Positions 13,408 to 51,861 of a stretch of 64,000 nt of DNA are shown piece by piece. The notes under the pieces are model-generated. The model did no database searches, was not told the DNA's origin, and saw only the letters and a list, made by a program, of their open reading frames with translations. The stretch's first letter is position 1, and every line of letters begins with the position of its first letter. This DNA comes from Siphlonurus alternatus (Eukaryota; Arthropoda; Insecta; Ephemeroptera; Siphlonuridae): positions 17,307,911-17,371,910 of the forward strand of contig OX463786.1 of NCBI GenBank assembly GCA_949825025.1, given 5' to 3'. The translations under genes and the position numbers were made by a program.

Positions 13408-14104
13408 ATAAGTATTTTTAAATAATTTTCAATTTCATTTACTCTTACACTCTTACTGTATACCCTAGTTGAAAAATTACGTCTTCAACTCATCCATTAC
13501 ACGTCTAAACCTAATCTTTTTAACTCTATATTAAAACACATCTTATTTCCTCTTCGCTCAAAGCTCAAAGTAAGGATAAAATGGAGACAATATTTCTAAC
13601 ATTTTATGCTTAAAAAAAAAGGAAAAAAGACGTAATCTCGTATTTCCCCATCTTTTTCTCTCTAAAATGATGCAAAATAGGAGACAATTAAACTATGAGA
13701 GAGCATAATAGCGAATAAAAGATGAAATTTATTTCAACTCGGGTAGGTGTGTAATATATTATACGAGATCGTGTGACAAAGGTTTCCACGTTCCCCTCAC
13801 TATTTACAAGAAAAGATCGCGATATGAAACACCAAGTTATAACAGACACATTGCCAAATCTGTGTCCAACAATAACCGGTTCCTCATCCGTGTCGAGTTT
13901 CAGCAAGACGTCCCAATAACAACTTTCGATCGCGTCAAAATAACAACCAAATTTTGAGACAACGTAAACAGATCGTGTGGAAGTTGTTTTCATATTATAT
14001 CAGTGGAAATCTTTTTGAAAAACATATCACAAAAGAGTCCAACAGGGCAGTTTCCTGCTGCATGATGCTCGCGCCGCCATCGGAAGTTCTATGTTAATAA
14101 CCTC

Positions 14105-14247
14105 AAGCTTGTATTACACGATACAATATTGCATACAATTTTTACTTAAAAGAAAACTTTAACTCCATTTGCTTGTATGGGAATGATTTTTTCTTGTAAG
14201 GAAAAATTGTATATTATGCAAAAGTGTATCATATGTAATACAGGCTT
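14105..14247. mobile_element. Small inverted-repeat element
   Basis: AAGCTTGTATTACACGATAC at the left and GTATCATATGTAATACAGGC at the right, with imperfectly paired inner arms. Confidence 0.55.
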
Positions 14248-16798
14248 TGTAAACTGAAGTTCACAGCCGAAAAAAAGTACAAAGATTTCGAAGACTTTCA
14301 ACTTATTATGGTGGCAAATTCTCTCACCCGAGCGCTAGAGTCTTGCTTTGGCTTCAATCTGCTCAATATGGTCGGGTATCTTTGGTTTATATAATACATT
14401 TTCTATGAGACCTCCATGCAATATTTACCGGTACATATTATATTATTTGGACATCTTCTAAGTTATTTTATTAGGCGTTATTTGGATTTTTTTTTCGTTT
14501 AGACTGAACTCCCAAAAATGCCAAACTGCACTTTTTTTTCTATATACGAGTATAACATTACATAATTTTTTTGATTATATATTCTTAACTGCAATATTGA
14601 CTGTAATAATGTTTCTTGCAAGCATTGAAATCTCCATGTTGTAAAAATATCGTAAGCATCAACGTTAATCGAATGGATGTAATGGAACGCCCAAGACTCA
14701 ATTATTTATACCGAAATGTTCTGACGATACCTTCCTTGAGCGACCTTGGACCATCCTCCTCTCTCTTATTATCCCGTCTGATCGGAGTCTCATTTTTTGT
14801 CCACTTAAATAATAATAGACCTATACTGTATAATAAAAACTACTATGAAGATTAGATGTAACCTTTTCAGATCGTGGTGTTGAGTTTGGTCTAGATGATC
14901 AGTAAACAATGAAATTTGACTTGTAAAATATATCAGACATTGATTGGGGCTTATGATAATTATTGTATACTGTAGGGCTTGGAAAATGTTGTTGTTTATA
15001 AAGAATTTGATCAGAGATACACTTTGAAACTTAGAAAAAGTCTCAATTTTCTTAATTTCACTTTAAGTACAATTAAGTGTATTATATCTATAGTATATAT
15101 TTATATAACCAACTAATTGAGACTATATTTTATATATGACTCGAATTGTAAGTATTGTAACACATACAAATCTTGTCCTATTTATTCTATATTAAATTGA
15201 GACGCCATATATTATTTATTCTGTAAGTACAGAATTGAAAAATTAAGATTATTGCCCTGTTAAATGTTACAAATTTCTGAGAAATGGTTTCTACCTCGTA
15301 ACATAATTTTTAATGGAGAAATTATCAAGAATTTATTATTTAAGACTTGGAAATGTGTCTGCCTCGGCTTCAAATTAATTTTGTAATCAATGGTAAATTG
15401 TTCAATTAATTTGTCTAATTTCCCAAGAAAACCTTTCTATCAATAAAAATGCGGACAGTAATAATTACTGTACCATTAACCGGATAAGAATCATTAGTTA
15501 TAATTCGGTATAAAATTTGTGAGATATTGCCGGCTGATAGAAAGCAAATTTAATTATAATTATGGCTTTTTTTTATGAGAGACCACCCTATAATTTGATA
15601 TTATACCGGGAAATCACGATTTCTGCTGCTCAAGTGTTTATTATAATCAAAGCACATATCATTCATGTGTAAAACGCTGTAATTTTCACTATACCTCGAT
15701 AACCTTTCCGTTTCAATCTCGGGAATCTCCCATTGATGTTATCGTTATTGATGATTTATAAGATTTGTGTTCTACCGCCTATTATACTGAAGAGAACTTA
15801 CTTGTATAAATGACGGAAGGTCACAACTATATAAACATGAGATTTATTGTTTTATTAACGTGAATATATACTAAATATATTCAACAAATGAAAGATTACC
15901 ACCGAAAGCCAGAAGTGCGAGATTTCTGGAGTTTCTACTTCTGCAGAAATCCATCAGCTATTTGAACCTGAAACTTTGCAGAGAGATTTATACTGTCATA
16001 TATTAATTAATTTTTAGAGGTTTGTAACTTATCTGCAAAGTCTTTGAGTTTTCATGTTCAAAGTTCAGCCAAAATCTTTACACTTCAGATTTCAGATTTT
16101 TTATTAACAAGTTCTGTGAAATTCATGTATGTTTAGAACAAGTCAAATAAATACACAATAACACAATTACATGATAAAAAAAAATATAGTACAGTTAAAT
16201 AGGACAATATACTTCCGATGGTGGCGGTGATAATCTTCAAATTTGATGAACTAGTACACGTTGAGGCATCACGAACGTTATAAACACCTTTTTTTTTTTT
16301 TGTCTTAATGTTAAATGTTAACGATTAACCTCAATTACTATGCTAGTCAAAAAGGTAATTTCTGTCAGACGGAGCCTATTGAAATAAATTTTAAATATTC
16401 GAGAATGCTCTAAAAACTTAATACAGCTTATCATGGTTTGAGCAGATTCAAGGGTGAGGTTTTCCCATAATAGTTTCATTTCCGTCCATAAGACCTCAGT
16501 TTTCTCAAAACTGATAAGACAGATTCACTTCAAAATTTACATGCCACCTATTGATGGCGTGTTCTAAGTTCTCTGCAAATTTTGTAGCATTTAAGGGGGC
16601 CGATTCCGTCTCAATCAACTGAGGTCAATCCTTAAGAAAGACTGCTAAATCTCTCGGAGCAGGCAGGGACAACGTTCTTGGTGTCCCGAGGTGTGCGATC
16701 GTGTTTTTTTTTTTTTTTTACCTCAACTAATCAGAAGTTTACGCTCCTCGTTTTGATCGGAAGAAATGCTGGGAATGTGTCATACCCTCCCCCCTCGG

Positions 16799-16805
16799 TA
16801 TAAAG
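16799..16805 (+). promoter_or_regulatory. TATA-like box before a GC-rich patch
   Basis: TATAAAG followed by a GC-rich segment (16810-16850) and then the X-box pair. It may mark another promoter in the ZO-1 5' region. No convincing coding exon follows; the ATG at 16844 opens only 35 codons. Confidence 0.25.
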
Positions 16806-16870
16806 ATAAGTCGAGCGCCGCGACGTCGCCAGACAAGACCTGCTGATGGAACATTCCTCACCTCAAGTTG

Positions 16871-16914
16871 GTTGCCTAGCAACCTATAATGTCAAACATT
16901 TGTTGCCTAGCAAC
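16871..16914 (+). promoter_or_regulatory. Tandem X-box (RFX-type) palindromes
   Basis: GTTGCCTAGCAAC occurs at 16871-16883 and again, identical, at 16902-16914, 31 bp apart centre to centre. The sequence fits the RFX X-box (two half-sites GTTGCC and GGCAAC-like). RFX factors act mainly on ciliary and sensory genes in animals; which promoter this pair serves is unknown. Confidence 0.5.
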
Positions 16915-18065
16915 CACTCAATTAAACATTTTACGGTTATAATGTTACGTTAGACAAATTTAAGGCTTAACCTGAGAAATTTGTACGAAAAATTCGCTAC
17001 AACAGATTTTCTTCAAATTAATTTGGTGGACTCACAACAATCGTCAAATTAGCTCTGTATTTTTTCGGAATTTTTTAACCGTTGGTTTAATTATAATTAA
17101 TTTATTTAAATGAGAATTTTGTATCCTTCCAATGTTAAATTTGTTAATTAGCATTGCAAAAAAACTATACAACAGATTCTTTTACTTTTTTTTTTTACTA
17201 AAGCCTAATTTTTTAGACTATTTTTCTGAATTGTTTTCATACATTTTGAACCGTGGCGATGATCGTTTCCTATATGTGATGAGAAATGTGGCAACGTTCT
17301 CAAGGACTGTTGTCACCACCCCCTCCTAAAAATTTAAGCTCATTCCAATGAAAACAGTGTTGCCACTATAGCCACGCCTCTTGACCTTGACAGACAAATT
17401 CTCAGGTTATACCTTAATGTGCAACTACGATTTGATATATAGAGAAATAGATGAGGGATGCACTCGAGTATATTATACATAAGGAATTAAATCTAATATA
17501 GATATAAAATTTGGATTGGCTGCAGTTGTTGGTTTTCGATAACTATTTGAAATTATTTTAATTGTAATAACATCATTAACTTTTTTTATGTAAAAGATGC
17601 TAAAAAAAATAGTATAGCATCATGTAGTAATTATTTCCTTACTACTCATCATATTACAATGTTGACTTATATCATTGATTTATTTTGATACAGACTTGAA
17701 TTTGATTCAATTTAATTGTCATAAAAATTATATGAGTTTTAAAATTGGCTTATATTTTGATGAAACATCTGTTGAAAGTTTCGTCATTCTGTTTTAAATT
17801 TTAATTATTGTCGTATATTAACGCTAATTTAACTTGACTCGTTGTGACTTTTATGAATGAAATGTTATAAGACGATAATGTTTGAATCAACATTGCATTC
17901 TTATCAAAGTTTACCAGACATGTTTGTTGATTATTTAACATTAAAGTTTTATTGCTTTGATATCAGAAGATAAGAACAGACTCCTTGTGATATTTTCATT
18001 GAAGGAAATTTTTATTAAAATTGTATACTTATTACAAAAGTATATATTGATCTCAAAATTTGTTT

Positions 18066-18305
18066 ATTGAAAAATTAGATAGAGGGTGCAAATTTACGCC
18101 ACTCATATTTTTTAGAGGCCGGGAAGTATTGCTAAAAAGTTTTGCCGAGGTTGGGTTTGAACCCACGCCCCTTTTAGGTCCTATGTAAAGAGGCATTATT
18201 TAATCTCTTTACTTTCAATAATTTTTAAAATGTTCCAGGACTCTAAAAAATTTAGAAAAAATCAAGGTAGCACACTTTGCACCCTTTATTCTGCAATAAA
18301 AATTT
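18066..18305. mobile_element. MITE, GATAGAGGGTGCAAA family
   Basis: Inverted repeats with GATAGAGGGTGCAAATT at the left and TTTGCACCCTTTATT at the right. The tRNA-like GGGTTTGAACCC at about 18155 is internal to this element and has counterparts in other copies. Confidence 0.65.
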
Positions 18306-19018
18306 TTGAGGTCGATTATACTCTATTGCTTGCAGTTCTTTCTTCTCTTTATATTGAGTTAAAACTACAGTTTTCAACAATCTTTCATTGTTTAGTACGT
18401 AATCACACCAGTATAATGTGAATGCAAAGTTAGAAGGTTTTCAGGTATTTTCTTATAAAAACAGTTGAAGGAGACTCTTATTATGAATGGCTCATCTGAT
18501 TCTTGATTTTGAATCGACTGAATACGATCTAATATTATAGATTTTAGTCTAAGAAAATTTTAGTTAGTACCAAAATTGGTATAAAAAATTAGGAATCAAA
18601 ATTTATTTACGCTTCTATATTACAGTGCCTGTAAACTCCCTGCTGAATGCATTAAAACTATACTATATTAAATTTTAATTGTTTTTGACAGCAATGATTA
18701 AAGTATATAATATGTCTTAATTTTATCATTGATAAAATTATATAAATAATTATATGCTCGCACTCTTACTCCAAAATTCATGATACCTTATAATGACAAC
18801 TATATTTTCGTATAGACATCTAAAATTACCTCAAGTTAGTAGTTGTTGAGATTGTTTCCAATAACGTCCTTGGTCACTTGGAAGTAATAATTTATTTATA
18901 ACCAACATTTCACAACATATTTAATGACGTCATAAAACAAATAATGAGTTTTTATTCAACATACAAACCCACACACATAATGTTGCGCATTCCTTCCCTC
19001 TCCTTTCCATCAATAAAG

Positions 19019-19091
19019 TCCATTGTCCCGTATTATTGAGTGGGAGAATGAACCTTATCGTCCAGTGGGTGGATATGGAGGTGCTGGCAAG
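19019..19091 (+). CDS. Possible upstream internal exon (24 codons, phase 2 in, phase 0 out)
   Basis: A pyrimidine-rich tract (TCCTTCCCTCTCCTTTCC) precedes an AG at 19017-19018, and a strong GTATGT donor follows 19091. The frame that leaves in phase 0 reads PLSRIIEWENEPYRPVGGYG then GAGK, with biased codons. An in-frame TAA lies just upstream, so it must be spliced in. Phase 0 at its end would also fit the PDZ1 exon. I know no homologue for this peptide; an alternative reading from the ATG at 19051 also reaches the donor in another phase. Confidence 0.3.
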
Positions 19092-20028
19092 GTATGTCTG
19101 CCATTGCTGTCGGAATATTGATGTTCAAGTAATTTCTGTATCTTTTTAGAGTTCGTGGAATTTTATAGGAGACGTGGTCTTTCATAATTTAATATTAAGT
19201 TTTCTCTGAGTTGAATGAACTTCTAATTTAACATCGAGCTCTTAAAAGGATTAGAAATAATGAAAATTACGAGAAAGAACTAAGTTTGGATTTTGGTAAA
19301 AAATTGTTGTTCAAATAATTTTTCGCCCCGGTTTAGAAGGGATCCACAAAATCTAAGCAATGATTGGTTGGGTCCTGGGAACACGGAGAGAACAGTTAAC
19401 TGATTAAAAACTGTAGGTACAGATCCAAAAGTATTACTGTTGTATATTAAAGATTTTTCCTTTACTTTTAAAGTTTAAAAACTGTTAGTACAAATTCAAA
19501 AGTATTAACTTTAAATATAAATGATCTTTCCCTTGAATTTAACAGTTCTAACCTCGTTAATACGAAAACATTAAAAATCAAGAGTTTCTTACTTGTTAAA
19601 CATCAGTGTACACATTTACATGGTAAGATTTAACCTTTTACGATGTAAAAAAGAAAAAATTAATCTTTTATTGAATTTTTTAAAGTTTAGGAGTGTAATG
19701 TTTTACAATTTCAAACTATTCAAATATAAGCGTTCGTGAAATGTAAAGTACAAAAGAGGTGTGTAGCTGTGTACGTATAAATCAGTAAAAATTAAAGTCT
19801 TAAAATGTGTTGGAAAACGGCCGTTATTTCTGCACACGTGCCTTACTTCCAGTTTCCTGTTTCAATCTGCAGGCGTCGGTTTACTTTCGTGTTGTGCTCT
19901 GTGTAAAGATCATTCTGGACTATTAATGGTAAGTTTTATAACTAATACTTGATTTTGCATCCTATAGTATTATTCATTGTTTTAATGATTGTGTACATTT
20001 AAAAGACAAATGCAGCCAGCAATGTCAC

Positions 20029-20256
20029 ATGCAGGAGCATGCAGGGCATCACTTGGACGGCGATTTGCAAGCCATTGAGGATGGATTTAGCGAGCTCTAC
20101 AACGCTTCAAGTGAAATATTTCATGGTAAGTTGAAATTTAAATTGTAATAATGATGCAATTATACTAATGCAAGACCTGTTTGTATTTTTGTTTATACAG
20201 ATTTGATTACCTGCAAAGAATTGCAAATTGAACGCCACGCGAATGTAATCGTTTGA
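20029..20256 (+). CDS. Small spliced ORF of unknown function (50 aa)
   Basis: Exon parts 20029-20125 and 20201-20256, joined by a 75-bp intron with GTAAGT and TTTATACAG ends. The spliced frame reads MQEHAGHHLDGDLQAIEDGF, then SELYNASSEIFHDLITCKEL and QIERHANVIV before TGA. The exon is preceded by AAATGCAG at 20015 and the frame is open to that acceptor (CQQCH), so the protein may start further upstream, for example in an exon ending at the GTAAGT at 19930. The composition is helical and acidic. I do not recognise the family. It sits within the 5' region of ZO-1 and could be a nested gene or UTR exons of ZO-1. Confidence 0.4.
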
Positions 20257-20844
20257 GCAGCCATCCCTATATCACCTCCACATCGCTGGATGGGCACCGT
20301 CATTTTGCTGGACGAACCAAAATCACCCAGAGGGAAAGAAAACACTCGTTGGAGACACACCTTTGCAGTTGTGAAAATGTTGAGTACTGTACCTTTGCGT
20401 CACTATATACTATATATATCATTCTAAGAATTCACTTCATAATATTTTTTTTATCTCTTTACAACTAAATGGAAATTCATACGACTCTATTGACTGTAAT
20501 CATTATAAATTTTGTATTCATACTTCCACCTTTTTTTGCTCTTTCTTCGGGAAATTTAATACATAATATTTGTAATTAATTATTAACAATTAAAACTGTC
20601 ATTCATAATTATTATTCATTATAAATATGTATCATCAACACACTAAATTAAATATTACTGTATTATAAACTTTAATCACCTGTTCTTTCATTTTATCCCT
20701 TTATTTTGTATATTATTGGCTATAATTCACGTCCTCATTACCAATAAATATATATTAAGGTAGTACAATTTAGTTAAATTTATATAGTGTTAATAACAGA
20801 ATAAAAATAGAAAGTAAAACATTAAAAGATATTGCAATCATTAT

Positions 20845-20997
20845 TATGACACGAAACGATTGTTCTATTTATTGCATGCATTTTCTTCTTACAAGCCAAT
20901 TTCAACTCTACTTGTATAAGTACTTGTACAAGTAGAGTAGAAATTGGCTTGTAAGAAGAAAATGCATGCAAAAAATAGAACAATCGTATCGTGTAAT
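20845..20997. mobile_element. Near-perfect 150-bp palindrome
   Basis: Arms with AAGCCAATTTCAACTCTACT and TTGCATGCATTTTCTTCTTA mirrored around GTATAAGTACTTGTAC. Outer arms GATTGTTCTATTT / AAATAGAACAATC. No coding content. Confidence 0.75.
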
Positions 20998-21833
20998 AGT
21001 GACTATAATTTTAACAAAGTAAATCTGTAGAATTATAAGGAGGTAGCTATGTAAGCAGGAGAATTACTATGAAGAAACTTTAGATTTTAAAAGAGTAACA
21101 ACATAAAAATTAAAAAATTTACAGCTTTGAATTGTACAGTTTTATCCCTTAAATATAACGCTCTTAAACTGTTGTTTTTAACATCTTTTTATATCTAGTA
21201 CGTTACACTTCTACTACTTTATATTTAAAGTTGTTAGGATTGTAGAAGTCTAACAATGCAACTCCTTTGATTTCAAAAGATATTTTTCGTGGTACAGATA
21301 CACAGGAGTAAAACTTTTAAATTCAAATGAAAAACAGTTGTCCTTTTTCTCCGTGAAGTTAAATTCACTTTTGTTACCAGTAACCTACAACAGGGTTCAT
21401 TTAAGATATATAGTATTTATTATTTATTTATTTTTACTATGTACCAAAATTTCTACGTCAAATTCGCTTCGTCTCAAACAAAAACGTGATAAATAATACA
21501 GGTGCGGGACTCCGCGGTCAGTAGGTATAGTTTAATTAACATATCATGGTCGCGGTAATATCGACTCTACTGTACTGTCATGGGACGCCTTGGAATGCTC
21601 CTCTCGCGGCTGGCAGTACAGCGAGGCTAGCGGCCAGTGGCAGCCTTTGCCGTGTAGTGAGCAGCTCGTGGTCGCTCTGCCTGGAGAACATTATTCGCAC
21701 TGGTGCTCAAAGTGTAATGGTGCTCACATTATTCGCTGTGGTGCTCAAAATCCTTGAAATATCACGATAAAAGTGTGATATTTTTGTTTTAAGGATATTG
21801 AATATTTGTGTTTGACAAGAAAATGTGGTATTC

Positions 21834-21875
21834 CGGGGGGCATACATGACCAAAATGTGTAAATTACCCCAAAAT
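21834..21875 (+). repeat. GGGGGCATACATG short repeat, copy 2
   Basis: GGGGGGCATACATGACCAAA then ATGTGTAAATTACCCCAAAA; the partner copy is at 8038. Confidence 0.6.
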
Positions 21876-22460
21876 ATAATTAAATCAAACTGTGTATTTA
21901 GTTTTTACATGCTGAATTAAACACTTGAAAAACTATAATTAAAATTAACAAAGTTTACTATTATTTATGATTCAAAAGTTATAAACTGGTGTGATAGAAA
22001 GTTTAATACATCATTATAAATTCACTTGTAAATTAATTATCCTTTTATCATATAATTATTATCGTGTACTTAAAGAATCTATTGTTTCTGTTTTATATTT
22101 TTACTTCCAACAGTACATTGAACTCATCTGTATACTTGTAATACGTGCCATTGCATAATTAAAAGCATCTTTAATTTTTTTTTTTATATATACTTGACGT
22201 CAGTAGTAATGTAAATACCTACCGGTAATTAATTTTTTTATACCAAAGCTGGTTTTTAAATTCCAGAATATGACAGGACCAACTTCTGCTAGGCACATGC
22301 GAATCTTGTGGTTATACTTGATCATTTTTTTGCCGCGGTCTATTTTTAACCGTGCATCATTGCTGTGAGATGCAGCCTCGACACTGACTGTGTTGTATGT
22401 GGCCTGTTATATTCCTCCTCACTGTGTTGTATGTGATCTGACATACTGCTCCTCCTGACC

Positions 22461-22484
22461 ATGAAGTTATTCGCCAACTACGAG
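22461..22484 (+). CDS. pyd: Alternative candidate first coding exon of ZO-1 (8 codons)
   Basis: ATG opens MKLFANYE and is followed by a GTGAGA donor at 22485. It ends in phase 0, matching the phase-0 acceptor at 23943, giving MKLFANYE joined to [10 protein letters not shown]. The upstream 120 bp (22330-22460) is GC-rich and contains a near-duplicated segment built on ACTGTGTTGTATGTG, which looks like 5' UTR. Together with the 6522 exon it would give two promoters with different N-termini. Assignment rests on phase, distance (1.5 kb) and composition. Confidence 0.5.
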
Positions 22485-23650
22485 GTGAGAGGTACACTCT
22501 GGTGCACAAAACTTGTCCGATCAGCTGTTATTAATGATAATTTCAGAAATAACCGTCATATTCATTTAGGACATGTTCGGAAGTATTCGGCTCGTTAGAT
22601 CTTTCGTTGCTAACAGTCAACCAATAACCGAGGACATTACAAATACTATGAAAACCTAATTAAATGTGACGTGTAGTGTACCTTATTTGGAAGTGAGGTG
22701 CTTATTTATACTTGTCATAATATTAAGCAGCTTAAATATGATAAGTATTTTCCCCGAATAATTAATAATTATATTTTAAGTTACTTTTCGATTGTGGAAC
22801 AATATAATTTCACATCAGAATCAGAAAACAAAAATAATCTCATGCGCGCACTACCCATAAATAACGTTGTATTGATATACTCAAATAATACAAGAAAAAA
22901 ATATATGATCCAGAAAATTTAATTATAATTTTTTGCAAGGTTAAACAACAAAAAATAGTCCATTCATTTAACATAATTATTATTAAATTAAAATTTGCAT
23001 GTTCTGAACAATACACACATGACTAAAAACAGTATATTTATAACTAAAATTGAAACAGTGTAATATAAATATTATATTGATATTATAGACTATACATGAC
23101 ATATAATCGAGAACTATCGAGGTATGTAGTACAGTGTACCGTTTCTGCATGATCGCCAATTTATGTCTCGTACTGGCGATTTAATTGATTCAATAAATAT
23201 CAGTGGCCAACAATATTACCTGGCGAGACTAAATTTATGTTGGTTGTTAATATAATATTTAAAGCATCATTTTATGACGTTTTACAGCCACAGTGATTAG
23301 TTCTACTTATTACTGTTCGCGTTATTGAATCCACTCGTGTATTTTTTTTTTTCATGCATACCTTGTAAATTAAAGATAGTAATATAAAATATTGCCTCCA
23401 TGAATATCGTTATATTTTATGTGTATGTTAATTTTAAGTAATACCAAGTATAGAATTAAGTGCATGTTATATAATTACGCGTAATTAATGTGGAAGGATT
23501 GACGTAAAGTTAGCATTGGAAATGAAATTTTAATGTAGTGAATGTCCTTAATAAACTAAAAACAAAATGGGAAAGTGGGAGGTCAATGAAAATTAATCAG
23601 AATGTACCCCTCAACTGTAATAAGCGATATAATAGAGAAGATATTGAAAC

Positions 23651-23913
23651 CATAGAAACTTCAAGTGTTCCCCAGCTGCGGGATAATTTTCTCCATACAT
23701 TTAAACCACCATGTTAAAGAAAATAAAAATAATAAAAAGTCTAATAAGTTTTAAAGCTATTGATTTGAAAACGTATCCTATCCTAGGTCCCCATTTAGGG
23801 GTCTTCTTATAATGAATCAAGAGCTCATTTTCCTCTATCAAAAAAGCAATTTCGAGTATTTTTGTTTGTTTGTTTGGATAGAGCACTACAAAATCAGCTG
23901 ACTTGAAGCCTGT
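23651..23913. mobile_element. MITE, GGCTTCAAG family, just before the PDZ1 exon
   Basis: Begins near AACTTCAAGTG, ends CAGCTGACTTGAAGCC, with the family's internal CATTTAGGGGTCTTCT. Ends 30 bp before the exon at 23943. Confidence 0.7.
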
Positions 23914-23942
23914 ATTGACCCCAATTGTTTTGTTGATTACAG

Positions 23943-49726
<25,784 letters not shown>

Positions 49727-50506
49727 ATCATTACTAGGCCAAATTTTAGATTTCCATACTGCTGGCTATTTCTAGATCATTCTAGATTATTACTAGAACC
49801 TTGGAGGGGTCTAGAACTCAATATTTTAAGGGTTCTAGAATTCTAGATACCCATAAAAAAAGTTCATTTTTTCCCCCCCCAATATTAGGCACTTTCGGAG
49901 GCCAGTTTTTAAGGTGAAATCAAATATTTTAAATGCTGCATTTTGATGACATTTTTTTAGCATTAAAATACATTAAGATTAGTTATGTAATTTTTTTACG
50001 GCAGAAATTGACTGAAAAGAAATGCATTTGCTCATTGTCAATTTTATTTTTGCCGATGTTCCAAAATTAAGTCGCCTGAACTGTAAATATTATCAGTATA
50101 TGATAATTCCCACCATTGTGTTGCTCAAATCAGTGGATTAATAAGATCAAATATCGTGTGTTATGGTGTACTGACTATTTTTATCATAAATGTTATGTGC
50201 AGAGTAAATTCAATTAGCATTGTACATAATATATTCTTTGCACTTCAACTAAGAAAATTATTTTAATGAAAATTAAAATACTTTTTGTTTAATTAGATAT
50301 TTTGTTCTCATTTTTAAAAGAAGAAATAGATCGTTGTCATTTTAAACTTAGAATGATGTAAATTAATTTTATTAAAGGCCTATTTGTTGTAAATTATTTA
50401 CCAAAAAGTGGGTCTGAAACATTAAATGAAGTTATGTACAGTGTTTACCACAGAAATTTTACTCTTACTTTTTTTTTAACATTTATACACACAGTTAATG
50501 CAATAT

Positions 50507-50512
50507 AATAAA
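50507..50512 (+). promoter_or_regulatory. Possible ZO-1 polyadenylation signal
   Basis: AATAAA about 780 nt after the ZO-1 stop codon. The 3' flank is very AT-rich and holds other candidates (for example near 50890), so this is one plausible choice. Confidence 0.25.
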
Positions 50513-51299
50513 TTAATAACTGTGCAATATTACATATATTATATCATATAATAGAGGCTTATTGTAAGCTGCCAAAAGAAGCCATAATATTGTGTGAATC
50601 GAATTTTAATTGTGTTCTGTACTGTAAAAGTTGATGTGTCTGTTATATTCATAAACTTTTTAAAGTAAAAATATATCTCACAGTATAATAATTAAACTAT
50701 ATTATGTATTAAATGTTGTAAATATTATATTATCAAAATATATATACCATTTTTAGCAAGTGTTTCTTTCCTTAATTGTTCCTTTCAACAAAATATGCAA
50801 TATGTAGTTGTTTAATTAATAGCTAGGACATTTAATATAAATAATAGTCATTTAAAAAGTTATATATAAAATGTATTTTTCAGACAAAATAAAAAATAAA
50901 AAGCAGCTAGCTAGTGTACGTAAATTAATCAATAATTAAAATTAATTATATTAATAATTATAAAAATAATTATTTTTTTATGCAAAATTATTATATTGTT
51001 TAACATTTTTCCTTAATAAATAATATAAATTTTACTCAAGTAGAACTTGCAATAAGTAAATTTAAAAACATGCAAAGATATTGATGAGTTTGAAAAACAA
51101 AAAAAAAAATATATAAATTATTTATAATATATTTTTTTTTTCCTTCTTTATTTTTCCTGGGCTAAGCTCGCTCTCAAAGTTAGATTAATGGGGAGGGGCA
51201 CCTTTCTAAATTCTAGAGGACACTGACATACTTTGAGGGCGTTAGTATCAACAAACAATTTTGTGCCATGCAATAACAATACACCTTTGTCTTGCTGAT

Positions 51300-51375
51300 A
51301 GTGACCGGGTTCGAACTAATCGCGCAACAATTTGCCTCGGCCAACCCCGACCCACCCTTCAGATTTCCGCCAATC
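51300..51375 (-). repeat. Possible tRNA-derived SINE fragment
   Basis: On the minus strand TTGGCCGAGG (A-box-like) is followed 27 nt later by GTTCGAACCCGGTCAC (B-box). The spacing is short and no acceptor stem is visible, so it is not a functional tRNA. SINE remnant is an inference. Confidence 0.25.
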
Positions 51376-51861
51376 AAATCGCTCTATTTTTTACACAAAG
51401 GAAATTATACAATGTTTGTTTATTTTCTTGTTTACTTGATTAATGGTCATTAAAAATGTTGAGCATAACTGTTTTCTCTATTGCGATAAATTGTTAGTGC
51501 TCTTTATCAGTTGCATGAAGGTTTTGCATGGATTATTACTTTTTTAATCAAACGTTCGAACACTGCAGGGCTCATTAATTATATATTGTACGATTTTTCA
51601 TGATGAAATTTACGTAACTTTTGTAATACTTTGGAAATTACTCAATAGAAGTGTTCCAGTTATAAAAAAATACCTGCGTAGTAGATTATGATTAGCATTA
51701 TTAAAATTCAACGCAGAATATGTAAATAAAAGAATATAACCTTGAAAAAACATTAAAATTATATTGTTATTATCGTGACGTCATGAAAATATTTAAAGAA
51801 ACGCACTTTTTCTACCGCAGCGCCATCGCTCTTCTGACGGCGATCACGTAAAATTTCTCAT

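Larger units (their letters stand above)
6561..22460. other. Long 5' intronic / intergenic region of ZO-1
   Basis: Inferred intron if the 6522 start is used. It holds the MITEs, repeats, X-box pair and small ORFs listed separately. There are GC-rich patches at 7715-7810, 8880-9000 (CAAGATGGCCGCC, a YY1-like site), 11600-11660 and 21500-21770. The last looks like a promoter or noncoding first exon but has no clear donor. The rest is AT-rich with no coding signal. Confidence 0.5.

Noticed and set aside
13688..13993. 101-codon minus-strand ORF beginning MKTTSTRSVYVVSKFG
   Set aside because: No splice signals, no recognisable motif and local AT-rich composition; most likely a chance ORF.
18140..18175. 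tRNA-like GGGTTTGAACCC
   Set aside because: It lies in the centre of a MITE copy and lacks the A-box and acceptor stem at the proper distance.
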